Program-made: the position numbers and the translations under genes | Assembly: GCA_016716125.1 (NCBI GenBank) | Contig: JADJWZ010000021.1 | Location: 1-64,000, forward strand | Origin: Ignavibacteria bacterium | GTDB lineage: Bacteria > Bacteroidota > Ignavibacteria > Tepidaquicellales > Tepidaquicellaceae | DNA length: 64,000 nt | Direction: 5' to 3' | Shown: piece by piece, positions 25,641 through 34,650 of the stretch | Numbering within the stretch: position 1 is the first letter of the stretch | How the letters are laid out: each line of letters starts with the position of its first letter | Notes under the pieces: model-generated | Database searches by the model: none | What the model was told of the DNA's origin: nothing | What the model saw: only the letters and a program-made list of their open reading frames with translations

Positions 25641-28600
25641 ATGCCGCCTATTTTTAATCTGAAAGGATATTACAAACAGGACCCGCTGGACAACGCTCCC
25701 GGTCCGGCAGCTTATATCATTAATATAATAGTAACGTCGGTTTTATCTGCGGCGCTTGTCTATTTCATTACGGACGTTTTTAAATTACTTGAATTCAGAA
25801 GTTTAAGCGTAGAGATCTTTGAAGTAGTAGTATTCGGACTAATAGCAGCTCCGTTAATTGTGATGTTCAGGAAGTCAAGTTCACTGTTCCTGATGCTGCT
25901 GATCTTTGTTCCTTTATATATCTTTGACATTTACCTTCAGGCGAATGTCAGGGACAAAGGCGCAATCGCTTTATGGTCATATCTCCCCGGCACATTTATT
26001 GACGATGTAAAAATACTTCCGCTGAGATTTCTGATGACGCTTTCATTTGACGCCTTGCTTATCGGTCCGGTCTGTATCTGGATCAGCAGGGTAGTCGCTA
26101 AAATTATTTACGGCAAACGAAAACCGGTAACCGCCGATTACGAAAGCAGAAAAAAATTATTTAATGACGAATGGACAAAGGAATCAATTGAAAAACCTAA
26201 AAGAGATTTTGGATTTTATGTACTGAGGATCCTTGGATTTTCATACGTTGCTTATCTTTTTATAATTATAATCGGAATGCTCGGAGAAAGTCCGTGGCCG
26301 GAGCAGATCGGCAATCTGATCTCAATGACATATTCAAATCCGGCACTTGCGGTGAATACGTTTTCCAAGATAGGGATAATGATACTGTTTACATTTATCG
26401 GAGCGTATAACCGCAGAGCGAGATATTACTGCTGCTGGGGTTTGATAATCGGTCATGCAGTTTCAACTTTCAGTTCGCTGGGATTTTATTTCTTTGCAGT
26501 AAATGAAACTATGATCTCGGAATTTCTACTGACCTCTGCAATTGTCGACGGAGTTATGATTGTTCTATTCTTCATAATTCTTCTCAACTGCAGAAAGGAA
26601 AGCTACAAGATCAGCGATGAGAAAGACTTTCCGAAAAATTTTTCCGTACCTTCGCAGCTTTTAAAAATATCATTATACATAACATCAGCCGTTTCATTAT
26701 TAATGGTGATGTTCGCATTATACTTCAGACTTTTTGATGAAGGCGATTCGGGTCTGGGGGCGGTATACGGATATCCTGATCCTTCGCTCGGCAATACTCT
26801 TACTTTATATTTTACGATCTCATTCATTGCATTCATACTTGCAAAGAGTCAGGTATTGAGAAGGTATTTATACGGAATACTTCTTTTCCCATTTCTAGTC
26901 GGTACAATTTCCGCAGTGATCATTTTTATTATCAAAGATATTTTAACCGAACTAACAATCATGACACGAACCGGTCAGCCGGCAGATGCGGACTGGTATT
27001 TTATGATATTCATTTTTTTCAGCGCTCTGATATTTTTTATACTTACCGCATTGAGGAAATTATCTTTCGACGTGGACTTCATGATCTCTTCTCTGAATCC
27101 CTCAAGCGCAAAGAATGTGCTGGCTCTCGGCGAAGCATTTTACGGTGAGGATCATAAAAAGAATTCAGGAATACTGCGGGCTATTGATTCTTATATCAGC
27201 GGTATCCGCGGACGCAAAAGGGGACTGCTTAATTTTCCGTTCTGGCTGATAGAAAATTTTTTTAATATAGTATTTAGTCTTCATCCCGGACTGTCTGTGA
27301 TGAGCCGTCCGGAGCAGAGATGGTTTCTTAAAAAGTATATGCTGAGAGATCCTTCGGAATGCGCGAAGGCGTTTGTGCCTCTCTTCGCAGACTTCGCTTA
27401 TCAGATCGGACTTGCTGCAAATGCAATGATAATGTTTGCAAACTATTCCGATATTAACGAAAGAAAGAGGATCGGATACATACCATATTATGCAAGAGAC
27501 AGGATGCAGGGAGAAATTCCTGAAACAGGCGCGCCGTTTCAGAATGTATTCCCATTGCCAAAAAATCCGGAGGATGGAAATAATTTCCGAACACCTTCTG
27601 ATTTAACTGATAAGAAATTTGTTGCGCCGAGAATTATCACACCGGTTTGTGAAAATGAAATTCCGGATGAAGCGGATTATGTAATAATCGGTTCGGGAGC
27701 CGGCGGCGCTGTAATGTCTTACAGACTTTCGCAGAGTGTCGCTGATCCGACGAGGATACTGCTTTTGGAGAGAGGCAGCAGATTTCAGCCGCTGCAGGAC
27801 TTTAATGATAATGAAATGGAAATGATGAGAAAGCTTTACAAAGAAGGCGGTCTGCAGCAGACGAAAAAATTTTCCATGTCAGTGCTGCAGGGCGAATGTC
27901 TCGGCGGGACTACAGTTATGAATAATGCGATCTGTATTGAGATGGATGAGGAAATAAAAAATATCTGGCAGAATGAATATGATATTGATCTTAGCAAACT
28001 GAATTACGAGTATGAGAGAATTGCAAAGGAAATTGATATTCAGGAGCTTGATGAGATCGGGATAAATAAAAATTCTTCAGAGAAGTTTAAAAAAGGTGTA
28101 GCGGGTTTTAATGAAAACTCCGCTGATAAACTCAGAACCTTCTATCCGCTGAAAGCAAATTACAGAAATCTCACAGGAGATGAGAACTGGAATCTCGGGA
28201 ATAAAAGACTTACTAAGAGGACAATGCTCGAGACGTATATTCCGTGGAGCGAAGCTGCCGGAGTAAAAGTATTGTCAAACATGACTGCGCTGAAATTTAC
28301 ATACAGCGGAAGGAAAGCTGACGGTGTCCTGGTCAGAACGGAAAACGGAGAACTGAAAAAAATAAAAGTAAACAAAGCGGTTATAGCAGCCGGAGGAGTG
28401 ATAGCAAGCAGTCACTTCCTAATGAGAAGCGGCATAAAAGGAAATGCCGGAAAAAGAATGAGCTGTAACTTTGCTTTCCCGGTTACATTTCAGTTTGATG
28501 ATGTGATAAATGCTTTCGACGGAAACCAGATCACGCTCGGCGCGCTTGATATTAAAAACCGCGCAATCTTTGAAACCTATTTTAATCCGCCCGCTTCATT

Positions 28601-29162
28601 CGCATTGTCCTCCGTCCCGTTTTATTTTGACAAAAGAGATTCGCTGATGAATAATTACTGCAGACTGCTGAACATCGGTTCATTAGTCGGCTCCGAGCCG
28701 CTCGGTGAAATTCAGACAAAAGCCGACATCATAAACGGACAGCCTTTCACGTGGGAGCTTGGAGATAAAGACATCAGCAATATCAGATATGCTTTCAATG
28801 CTATACTTAAGATCGGATTTTATGCAGGCGCGAAAAAGGCGATATTACCGATGAAACCGGGTATTGAGATCGCGCTAAATCCTGAAAGTCTAAGTAAATT
28901 TGAAAAGCTGTTTAACGAATATCCGCTATCGATAAATGATTTGCTTATCGGCACTGCTCATCCTCAGGGAGGAAATATCATGGCGGGAGATAATTCCGTT
29001 CATAAAGACAAACGCGTTGCAGATCAGAATTTCCGGCTGACAGGATTTGACAATGTTTATATTGCAGATGCATCTGTCTTTCCCGAAAGCATGAGACTTA
29101 ATCCGCAATGGACGATCATGGCTTTGAGTTCTATGGCTTCAGAAAAAGTACTGCAAGTTTAA
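25641..29162 (+). CDS. Polytopic membrane domain fused to GMC oxidoreductase
   Basis: A 1173-residue fusion. Residues 20-480 contain about twelve hydrophobic segments with no motif I recognise. Residues 490-640 form a soluble helical linker (HPGLSVMSRPEQRWFLKKYM), as in fatty-alcohol-oxidase-type GMC proteins. From about residue 670 comes the GMC flavoprotein: DYVIIGSGAGGAVMSYRL, the ECLGGTTVMNNAI block, and the C-terminal GTAHPQGGNIMAG with the active-site His, then NVYIADASVFPESMRLNPQWTIMAL. GMC enzymes oxidise alcohols such as long-chain alcohols or sterols. The membrane fusion suggests a lipophilic substrate or electron delivery to the membrane; both are inference. Confidence 0.88.
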   Translation: MPPIFNLKGYYKQDPLDNAPGPAAYIINIIVTSVLSAALVYFITDVFKLLEFRSLSVEIFEVVVFGLIAAPLIVMFRKSSSLFLMLLIFVPLYIFDIYLQANVRDKGAIALWSYLPGTFIDDVKILPLRFLMTLSFDALLIGPVCIWISRVVAKIIYGKRKPVTADYESRKKLFNDEWTKESIEKPKRDFGFYVLRILGFSYVAYLFIIIIGMLGESPWPEQIGNLISMTYSNPALAVNTFSKIGIMILFTFIGAYNRRARYYCCWGLIIGHAVSTFSSLGFYFFAVNETMISEFLLTSAIVDGVMIVLFFIILLNCRKESYKISDEKDFPKNFSVPSQLLKISLYITSAVSLLMVMFALYFRLFDEGDSGLGAVYGYPDPSLGNTLTLYFTISFIAFILAKSQVLRRYLYGILLFPFLVGTISAVIIFIIKDILTELTIMTRTGQPADADWYFMIFIFFSALIFFILTALRKLSFDVDFMISSLNPSSAKNVLALGEAFYGEDHKKNSGILRAIDSYISGIRGRKRGLLNFPFWLIENFFNIVFSLHPGLSVMSRPEQRWFLKKYMLRDPSECAKAFVPLFADFAYQIGLAANAMIMFANYSDINERKRIGYIPYYARDRMQGEIPETGAPFQNVFPLPKNPEDGNNFRTPSDLTDKKFVAPRIITPVCENEIPDEADYVIIGSGAGGAVMSYRLSQSVADPTRILLLERGSRFQPLQDFNDNEMEMMRKLYKEGGLQQTKKFSMSVLQGECLGGTTVMNNAICIEMDEEIKNIWQNEYDIDLSKLNYEYERIAKEIDIQELDEIGINKNSSEKFKKGVAGFNENSADKLRTFYPLKANYRNLTGDENWNLGNKRLTKRTMLETYIPWSEAAGVKVLSNMTALKFTYSGRKADGVLVRTENGELKKIKVNKAVIAAGGVIASSHFLMRSGIKGNAGKRMSCNFAFPVTFQFDDVINAFDGNQITLGALDIKNRAIFETYFNPPASFALSSVPFYFDKRDSLMNNYCRLLNIGSLVGSEPLGEIQTKADIINGQPFTWELGDKDISNIRYAFNAILKIGFYAGAKKAILPMKPGIEIALNPESLSKFEKLFNEYPLSINDLLIGTAHPQGGNIMAGDNSVHKDKRVADQNFRLTGFDNVYIADASVFPESMRLNPQWTIMALSSMASEKVLQV

Positions 29163-29194
29163 AATTAAAATTGAAGATTATCTGACATAAAACT

Positions 29195-30466
29195 ATGGAT
29201 GAAATAAAGAGTGAATTAATAAAAAGGGATCAGAAAGATTATATTGACCTTTCAAGAAGCGAAGCTGAAAATCATTATAAAACCGAAGAGAGCAAGGTAG
29301 TCAAGAAAAAAGTAATACGTGAGAATGTTGCCGTAAATAAAGTAACGGATTTTTTTGAGACAAATATTTTCAGCTGGATCTACCATTATATAAAAAGCCG
29401 TTTTGGATTAAAGCATAAGTTTCAGACGTATGAGCTTACTGATGACAAAGGGATCTACAAGCTGGAGAAGTCATCAGAAGACGGCAAAGAAGACATTACG
29501 ATCGCGCTTGCTTCCGACTGGGCGACAGATACCGTAGAGTCGGATCTGATAGGTGATCTGATTGCGAATAAAGATCCTGATTATACAATTCATCTCGGCG
29601 ATACATATTTTGTGGGAATGAAAGAGGAGATCAGAGATAACTTTCTCGCAAAAAACTGTTCATGGCACAGAGGCGCATCCGGCAGTTTTGCGCTGCTTGG
29701 AAATCACGAAATGTATTCGAGAGGTATTTCATATTTCAGAGATCTGCTGCCTTCAATGGGAGTCTATTCTAAGGAGAAAAAAAAATACGCGGGACAGAAG
29801 GCGAGTTACTTTTGTCTGGAGAATGATCACTGGAGAGTTGTATCGCTTGATACAGGTTATAACTCCGTCGGTATACCGCTGATCGAATATATATTTAAAC
29901 CGAAATGTGATTTCAGAAAAGAGATATTAAACTGGCTGAAGGAAGATGTAAAACTTGATCAGGACAAAAGAGGAATTGTAATAATGACGCATCATCAATA
30001 CTGCACTGCATTTGAAAATGAAGAGGAATATTTAAAACCGGCGGAGCAGCTTGCGGAAATTATCGGAAAGGACAGACCGGTTATCTGGATATGGGGACAT
30101 GAGCACCGGCTTACTTTGTTCGGAAAATATTCTTCTGAAAAAGGAATTGCTGCTTACGGAAGATGCATTGGCAACGGCGGAATGCCGATAGAATTTAAGA
30201 ATAAGATTATTCCTGAAAGGATCAAAGACAGGAATTTGAAATTATACGATGAAAGAGTTTATTTAAAGATAAAAAACATTGAGACCGGATATAACGGTTT
30301 TACAATGATGAACATAAAAGACAGCGAACTGAAACTTGAATACTTTGATATTAAAGATAATTTAGTCGTAAGTGAAAAATGGATCGCAGATAATCAAAGC
30401 GGAGAAATTAAAAATACTGAGCTGAAAGTTGATTTAAATGATCCCGGAATAATTTTAATTAAATAA
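29195..30466 (+). CDS. Calcineurin-like metallophosphoesterase
   Basis: A 423-residue protein. After a basic N-terminal region it has the two-metal phosphoesterase motifs in order: ASDW, LGDTYFVG (about 132-139), LLGNHEMY, MTHHQYC and WGHEHRL. The fold hydrolyses phosphate mono- or diesters; the substrate is not evident. It starts 32 bp after the GMC fusion gene, suggesting an operon with patatin and GMC. Its last 120 codons are duplicated as a fragment at 32129-32483. Confidence 0.9.
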   Translation: MDEIKSELIKRDQKDYIDLSRSEAENHYKTEESKVVKKKVIRENVAVNKVTDFFETNIFSWIYHYIKSRFGLKHKFQTYELTDDKGIYKLEKSSEDGKEDITIALASDWATDTVESDLIGDLIANKDPDYTIHLGDTYFVGMKEEIRDNFLAKNCSWHRGASGSFALLGNHEMYSRGISYFRDLLPSMGVYSKEKKKYAGQKASYFCLENDHWRVVSLDTGYNSVGIPLIEYIFKPKCDFRKEILNWLKEDVKLDQDKRGIVIMTHHQYCTAFENEEEYLKPAEQLAEIIGKDRPVIWIWGHEHRLTLFGKYSSEKGIAAYGRCIGNGGMPIEFKNKIIPERIKDRNLKLYDERVYLKIKNIETGYNGFTMMNIKDSELKLEYFDIKDNLVVSEKWIADNQSGEIKNTELKVDLNDPGIILIK

Positions 30467-30502
30467 TATTTTACACTTCTTTTCAATATTCACAAAAAAA
30501 AT

Positions 30503-30520
30503 CCCGGCTTCTCAGCCGGG
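30503..30520 (-). terminator. Terminator of the T9SS cargo gene
   Basis: Stem CCCGGCT / AGCCGGG with a 4-base loop. On the minus strand it is followed by a run of eight T, so it ends the leftward gene at 30557-31972. A diverged copy lies at 32519-32536. Confidence 0.8.
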
Positions 30521-30556
30521 GAAAATCATTTATAATTTATAATTTAAAATTTAAAA

Positions 30557-31972
30557 TTATTTTATGAGCGTCATCATCTTCACTTCATTAAAATTCCCGG
30601 AAGAAAGTCTGTAGTAATAAACACCGCTCGGCAGGTCTGCGCCGCTGAACTCCACTGAATACCTTCCCGCATTTTGCTTTTCATTTACTAAAGTCTTCAC
30701 TTCATTGCCGAGTATGTCAAAAACTTTTAAAGAAATAAATTCAGAATTACTCAGTTCGTAATTTATTAGAGTAGCCGGATTAAAAGGGTTTGGGTAATTC
30801 TGATATAACTTAAAACCGGCAGGTAATTGATTTTCTATAATATTTATATTCACAGTAGGAGCGTTTCCTAATGAATCAGTTTTTATCAAATATATATTCT
30901 GATCTATTTGTGTTGACTGAAGATAAGTTGTATAACCAGTAATTAAAAAACCGTTATCGGAAGTTTCAAAAATAGATGATGAATAATCAGATTCAATTCC
31001 ACTTGAATTAAATAGTTTTCTATTTAGAATATCCCCGTTTTCATTTATTAAGATGAAGAGAATATCATCCGATGAAGTACCTAATCCTCCGGCAATTGCA
31101 AAATTTCCTTTTGTAGTTCCGACCATACTTCGGGATGAATTTGTTTGAGGTAAGACATTTTGAAAAATTATATTTCCTGAAGAATCTATTTTTGTGAAAT
31201 GAGCTTCTGTACTATAGTAATCGCTATATCCTCCTGTTAAAACCAACTCTTCATTTGTTATCGGAACAATCGCCCTACTGTGTTGAGAATCACCTTCGCC
31301 TTCAGAACCAAAATCCTTTGACCAAATTAAATCACCAATAAGTGATAACTTTGCAATTAAGGTTTTACCTCTGATACCTGAAGCTGATCCTGTGATATAT
31401 AAAAAGTTATCTTTGGAATGGCAAAAATACTAGGGATAAGCTTCCAGTTGAGGAGAAGTGAATATTCTTTGCCAAATTTCATTTCCTTTTTCATCAGTCA
31501 TAAGAACAAATGCTTTTCTTGGAAAGGATACTGAACCACAAATAACAAAGTTTCCACTTTCAATGATTCTTACAGAACTTACTATAGTATATTCATTATT
31601 AATTAAAAATAATCTCCTCCAAATAATATCACCTGTACTATTTGTTTTCATTAATAATCCATAACCGTTATTATTGCCGGAAACAATAAAACAACTATCT
31701 TTACTTTGACGTATTCTAAATCCTGTTGATGTTGAGTCAACAATCTTTGACCACTCTTCATTACCAAACCTGTCTAGTTTTAGTAATAGTAATCCAGCAC
31801 CAACTGAACCAAACCTAGTCGCCAGAACTACATACCCTCCATCAAAAGTTTGAATTCCATTACCTACAGATTCCGGAAGTTGTGAGCTGTATACTCTATT
31901 CCAGGTTAATGTCTGTGAATTTACAGAAGCCACTATGATTAAAAGAAATAATATTTTCAGAAATATTTTCAT
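30557..31972 (-). pseudogene. Secreted beta-propeller-like protein with T9SS sorting domain, interrupted by an in-frame TAG
   Basis: One reading frame runs from the ATG at 31972 to the stop at 30557 except for a TAG at 31430-31432. The start gives a signal peptide (FLLIIVASVNSQ). The body repeats a short kelch/delta-60-like unit (GGYVVLATRFG; NFVICGSVSFP; GGYSDYYS), and the end is a type A T9SS sorting domain (YQNYPNPFNPATLINYEL ... GVYYYRLSSGNFNEVKMMTLIK). Sequence on both sides of the TAG reads as the same repeat, so a single substitution or base error broke it. Exported to the outer surface if intact. Confidence 0.85.
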
Positions 31973-32128
31973 TCTAAGGTCTGATAAGAAATTTGTTTGC
32001 GGAATAATAGGCGAGAAATAATTTTATTAAAGTTTTCAAATTTTTATATTAATTACTGCAATCTAAATTAACTAAATTTAAATAACAAATCATTGTCCAA
32101 AAACAGAAATACTGTTCTTTATAATAAT

Positions 32129-32483
32129 CCGGCTTACATTGTTCGGAAAGTATTCATCCGAAAAAGGAATTACGGCTTACGGCAGATGCATAGGCAACAT
32201 GCCGCTAGAATTTAAAAATAAGATAATACCTTAAAGGATCAAAGACAGGAATTTGAAATTATACGATGAGAGAGTTTATTCGAAGATCAAAAATTTTGAG
32301 ACAGGTTATAACGGTTTTACAATGATGAACATAAAAGACAGCGAACTGAAACTTGAATATTTTGATATAAAAGATAATTTAGTCGTAAGTGAAAAATGGA
32401 CCGCTGATATACAGAGCGGAGAAATTAAAAATACTGAGCTGAAAGTTGATTTAAATGATCCCGGAATAATTTTAATTAAATAA
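32129..32483 (+). pseudogene. Truncated duplicate of the metallophosphoesterase 3' end
   Basis: The sequence is about 90 percent identical to the last 120 codons of the gene ending at 30466. It starts inside the WGHEHRL region, has a 6-bp deletion and an early in-frame stop near 32232, and ends with the same VDLNDPGIILIK. It lacks all metal-binding motifs and any start of its own. Confidence 0.85.
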
Positions 32484-32518
32484 TATTTTACACTTCTTTT
32501 CAATATTTACAAAAAAAT

Positions 32519-32536
32519 CCCGGCTTCTCAGTCGGG
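32519..32536 (-). terminator. Terminator of the second T9SS cargo gene
   Basis: Copy of the 30503 hairpin with one G-T pair (CCCGGCT / AGTCGGG), followed on the minus strand by seven T. It ends the gene at 32573-33655. Confidence 0.7.
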
Positions 32537-32572
32537 GAAAATCATTTATAATTTATGATTTAAAATTTGAAA

Positions 32573-33655
32573 TTATTTTATGAGCGTCATCATCTTCACT
32601 TCATTAAAATCCGAAGAAGAAAGTCTGTAGTAATAAACTCCGCTCGGCAGGTCTGCGCCGTTAAATTCCACTGAATACCTACCCGCATTTTGCTTTTCAT
32701 TTACTAAAGTCTTCACTTCATTTCCAAGAATGTCAAAAACTTTCAAAGAAATAAATTCAGTATTACTCAGTTCGTAATTTATTAGAGTAGCCGGGTTAAA
32801 AGGATTCGGATAATTCTGACTTAAAGAAAATTTATCCGGGACAAGATTTGATTCACCAGAAATACCGACAGCGCCCTGAGTAAGTTCTCTGACGCGTCCC
32901 GGAACAGTAAATGCAAGATCAATTCCAATTGAATTTAAGTCCACGCTTACAGACGGGATCACGTCTTTGACCACCCATACATTCTGAGCAATATAAACCG
33001 TATCAGGAATACTTATGATCGGTATATAAATTATCGGAGGCAGAAGACCGTAACTGATCGCGAAAGTTGTTATAAATTTTTTTGAAAGATAGTTTCCATT
33101 CACAGTCGAAATAGTCTCATCATTGAGACGTCTGCCGGTCGCGGAGATCCTGAGCGGAAATGAAACTGAATCAAATGTTACGGTAGTATCGCGTGAGAAT
33201 AAAGTATAATTGGTATTTACATTCTGAGAGAATCTGTAATAATTATACCATCCTTCAAAAGATCTGAGAAAAGCAATAAACGCAACTGAATCAAAGATCG
33301 GGATAGTTGTAATAAAACTCAGAGGATTGAGGTAATAAAAAGCATTCGTTGACTGAAAATTAAAATATGAGGAATCAGTATAAGGAGCGTTCTGATTAAT
33401 ATTGCTGAGTCCGGATTTTGAAAGAACCAGTGATGACAGCAGTCCGTTATATGTGACATTATTCGCGAAAGAATCTATCTGAAAAGTTGATTGTGAACTA
33501 ACGGGATTGTTTAAGGAATCAAGAGGCGTATTTTTATAAAACCATTTATAACCGGTATTTGCAGGGAAGTAAGTCGATGCAAGCTGCGAGTAAGTATCAG
33601 TATAAATATTTGAGAATATAAAGAAGAGCAGAAAGAACTTTAAAGTTAATTTCAT
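32573..33655 (-). CDS. Secreted protein with T9SS type A sorting domain
   Basis: A 360-residue protein with a signal peptide (FFLLFFIFSNIYTDTYSQ), a beta-rich Tyr/Asn/Ser-rich body of unknown fold, and a standard C-terminal sorting domain (SQNYPNPFNPATLINYEL to the final MMTLIK). The body starts with a phrase typical of Ignavibacteria cargo (YFPANTGYKWFYKNTPLDS). The sorting domain is nearly identical to that of the gene at 30557 because of the segmental duplication. It would be exported through the outer membrane and anchored. Function unknown. Confidence 0.85.
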   Translation of the reverse strand: MKLTLKFFLLFFIFSNIYTDTYSQLASTYFPANTGYKWFYKNTPLDSLNNPVSSQSTFQIDSFANNVTYNGLLSSLVLSKSGLSNINQNAPYTDSSYFNFQSTNAFYYLNPLSFITTIPIFDSVAFIAFLRSFEGWYNYYRFSQNVNTNYTLFSRDTTVTFDSVSFPLRISATGRRLNDETISTVNGNYLSKKFITTFAISYGLLPPIIYIPIISIPDTVYIAQNVWVVKDVIPSVSVDLNSIGIDLAFTVPGRVRELTQGAVGISGESNLVPDKFSLSQNYPNPFNPATLINYELSNTEFISLKVFDILGNEVKTLVNEKQNAGRYSVEFNGADLPSGVYYYRLSSSDFNEVKMMTLIK

Positions 33656-33770
33656 TTGATAATTATTTTTGAGATCAAGTTAAATACATTAATTCTTAAA
33701 TTAAACTCAATTTTATTTTACATATAAAATTAAAATCATATTCTTTATAATGACACAAATATTTTTATAA

Positions 33771-34619
33771 ATGAAAATAGGCGATTATAAATTGTATCCT
33801 GTTCAGACAGGATTATTTAAGCTCGACGGCGGGGCGATGTTTGGAGTAGTGCCGAAAAACCTGTGGCAGAAGACAAATCCATCCGATGAGCAGAACAGAA
33901 TTGAAATGTGCACGAGAGCTTTGCTCCTTGTAAGCGCTAAGAAAAAAATCCTTATTGATACGGGAATAGGATATAAGCTTTCCGAAAAAGTAAATAAAAT
34001 TTATGATGTGGATTTTTCAGAATTCACTCTCGAAAAAAGTCTTGATGACCTCGGTATTGCTAAGAATGACATAACTGATGTGATACTTACTCATCTGCAC
34101 TTTGATCATGCAGGCGGAAATACGGAATACAATGAGAATAATGAACCCGTCCCTTCATTTCCAAATGCAGTATATCACGTTCAAAAAAAACATTATGAGT
34201 GGGCGCTTAATCCGACAGAGAGAGACCGTGCGAGTTTCTTTCCGGAAAATTACAAGCCTCTTGAAGATCATAAAGTATTAAATCTTATTGACGGAGAGCA
34301 CAAGTTTGATAAATGCATTTCCCTGATGCCTGTAAACGGTCATACCAATCACATGCAGCTTGTGAAAATTTCTGACGGTGAAAATTCTTTAATATATCTA
34401 GCAGACCTTATACCAACTGCCGGTCATATTCCTGCGCCGTATATTATGGGCTATGATCTTTTCCCGCTCACGACGCTTGAAGAGAAGCATAAATATCTTG
34501 CTGAGATAAGTGACAGTGATACTTTGATATTCTTTGAACATGATCCGCATAATCTCTGCGGAAAAATCGGTAAGAATGAAAGAGGATATTTCCTGAAGGA
34601 AAAAATTGATACACTATAA
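33771..34619 (+). CDS. MBL-fold metallo-hydrolase
   Basis: A 282-residue cytoplasmic protein with the metallo-beta-lactamase metal motif THLHFDHAGG (HxHxDH, about residues 108-117), a later VNGHTNHMQ, LADLIPTAGHIPAPY, and the final His in FFEHDP. The N-terminus (YPVQTGLFKLDGGAMFGVVPKNLW) matches the quorum-quenching-lactonase-like/glyoxalase-II-like branch of the fold. The substrate is unknown. It is followed 31 bp later by a symporter gene and is probably cotranscribed. Confidence 0.9.
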   Translation: MKIGDYKLYPVQTGLFKLDGGAMFGVVPKNLWQKTNPSDEQNRIEMCTRALLLVSAKKKILIDTGIGYKLSEKVNKIYDVDFSEFTLEKSLDDLGIAKNDITDVILTHLHFDHAGGNTEYNENNEPVPSFPNAVYHVQKKHYEWALNPTERDRASFFPENYKPLEDHKVLNLIDGEHKFDKCISLMPVNGHTNHMQLVKISDGENSLIYLADLIPTAGHIPAPYIMGYDLFPLTTLEEKHKYLAEISDSDTLIFFEHDPHNLCGKIGKNERGYFLKEKIDTL

Positions 34620-34650
34620 TAAATTCATACTGATTAATTAAACTTATTTA

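Larger units (their letters stand above)
32129..32818. repeat. Segmental duplication of 30106-30803
   Basis: The copied block spans the phosphoesterase 3' end, the terminator and the T9SS sorting-domain coding end of the convergent gene. The offset is 2017 bp after the first 6-bp gap. Identity falls off at both limits inside coding sequence (after AATTCTGA at the right). Confidence 0.85.

Noticed and set aside
32253..32483. Independent 76-residue gene
   Set aside because: It is the duplicated tail of the phosphoesterase, starting at a TTG inside the copied region with no upstream start or motif.
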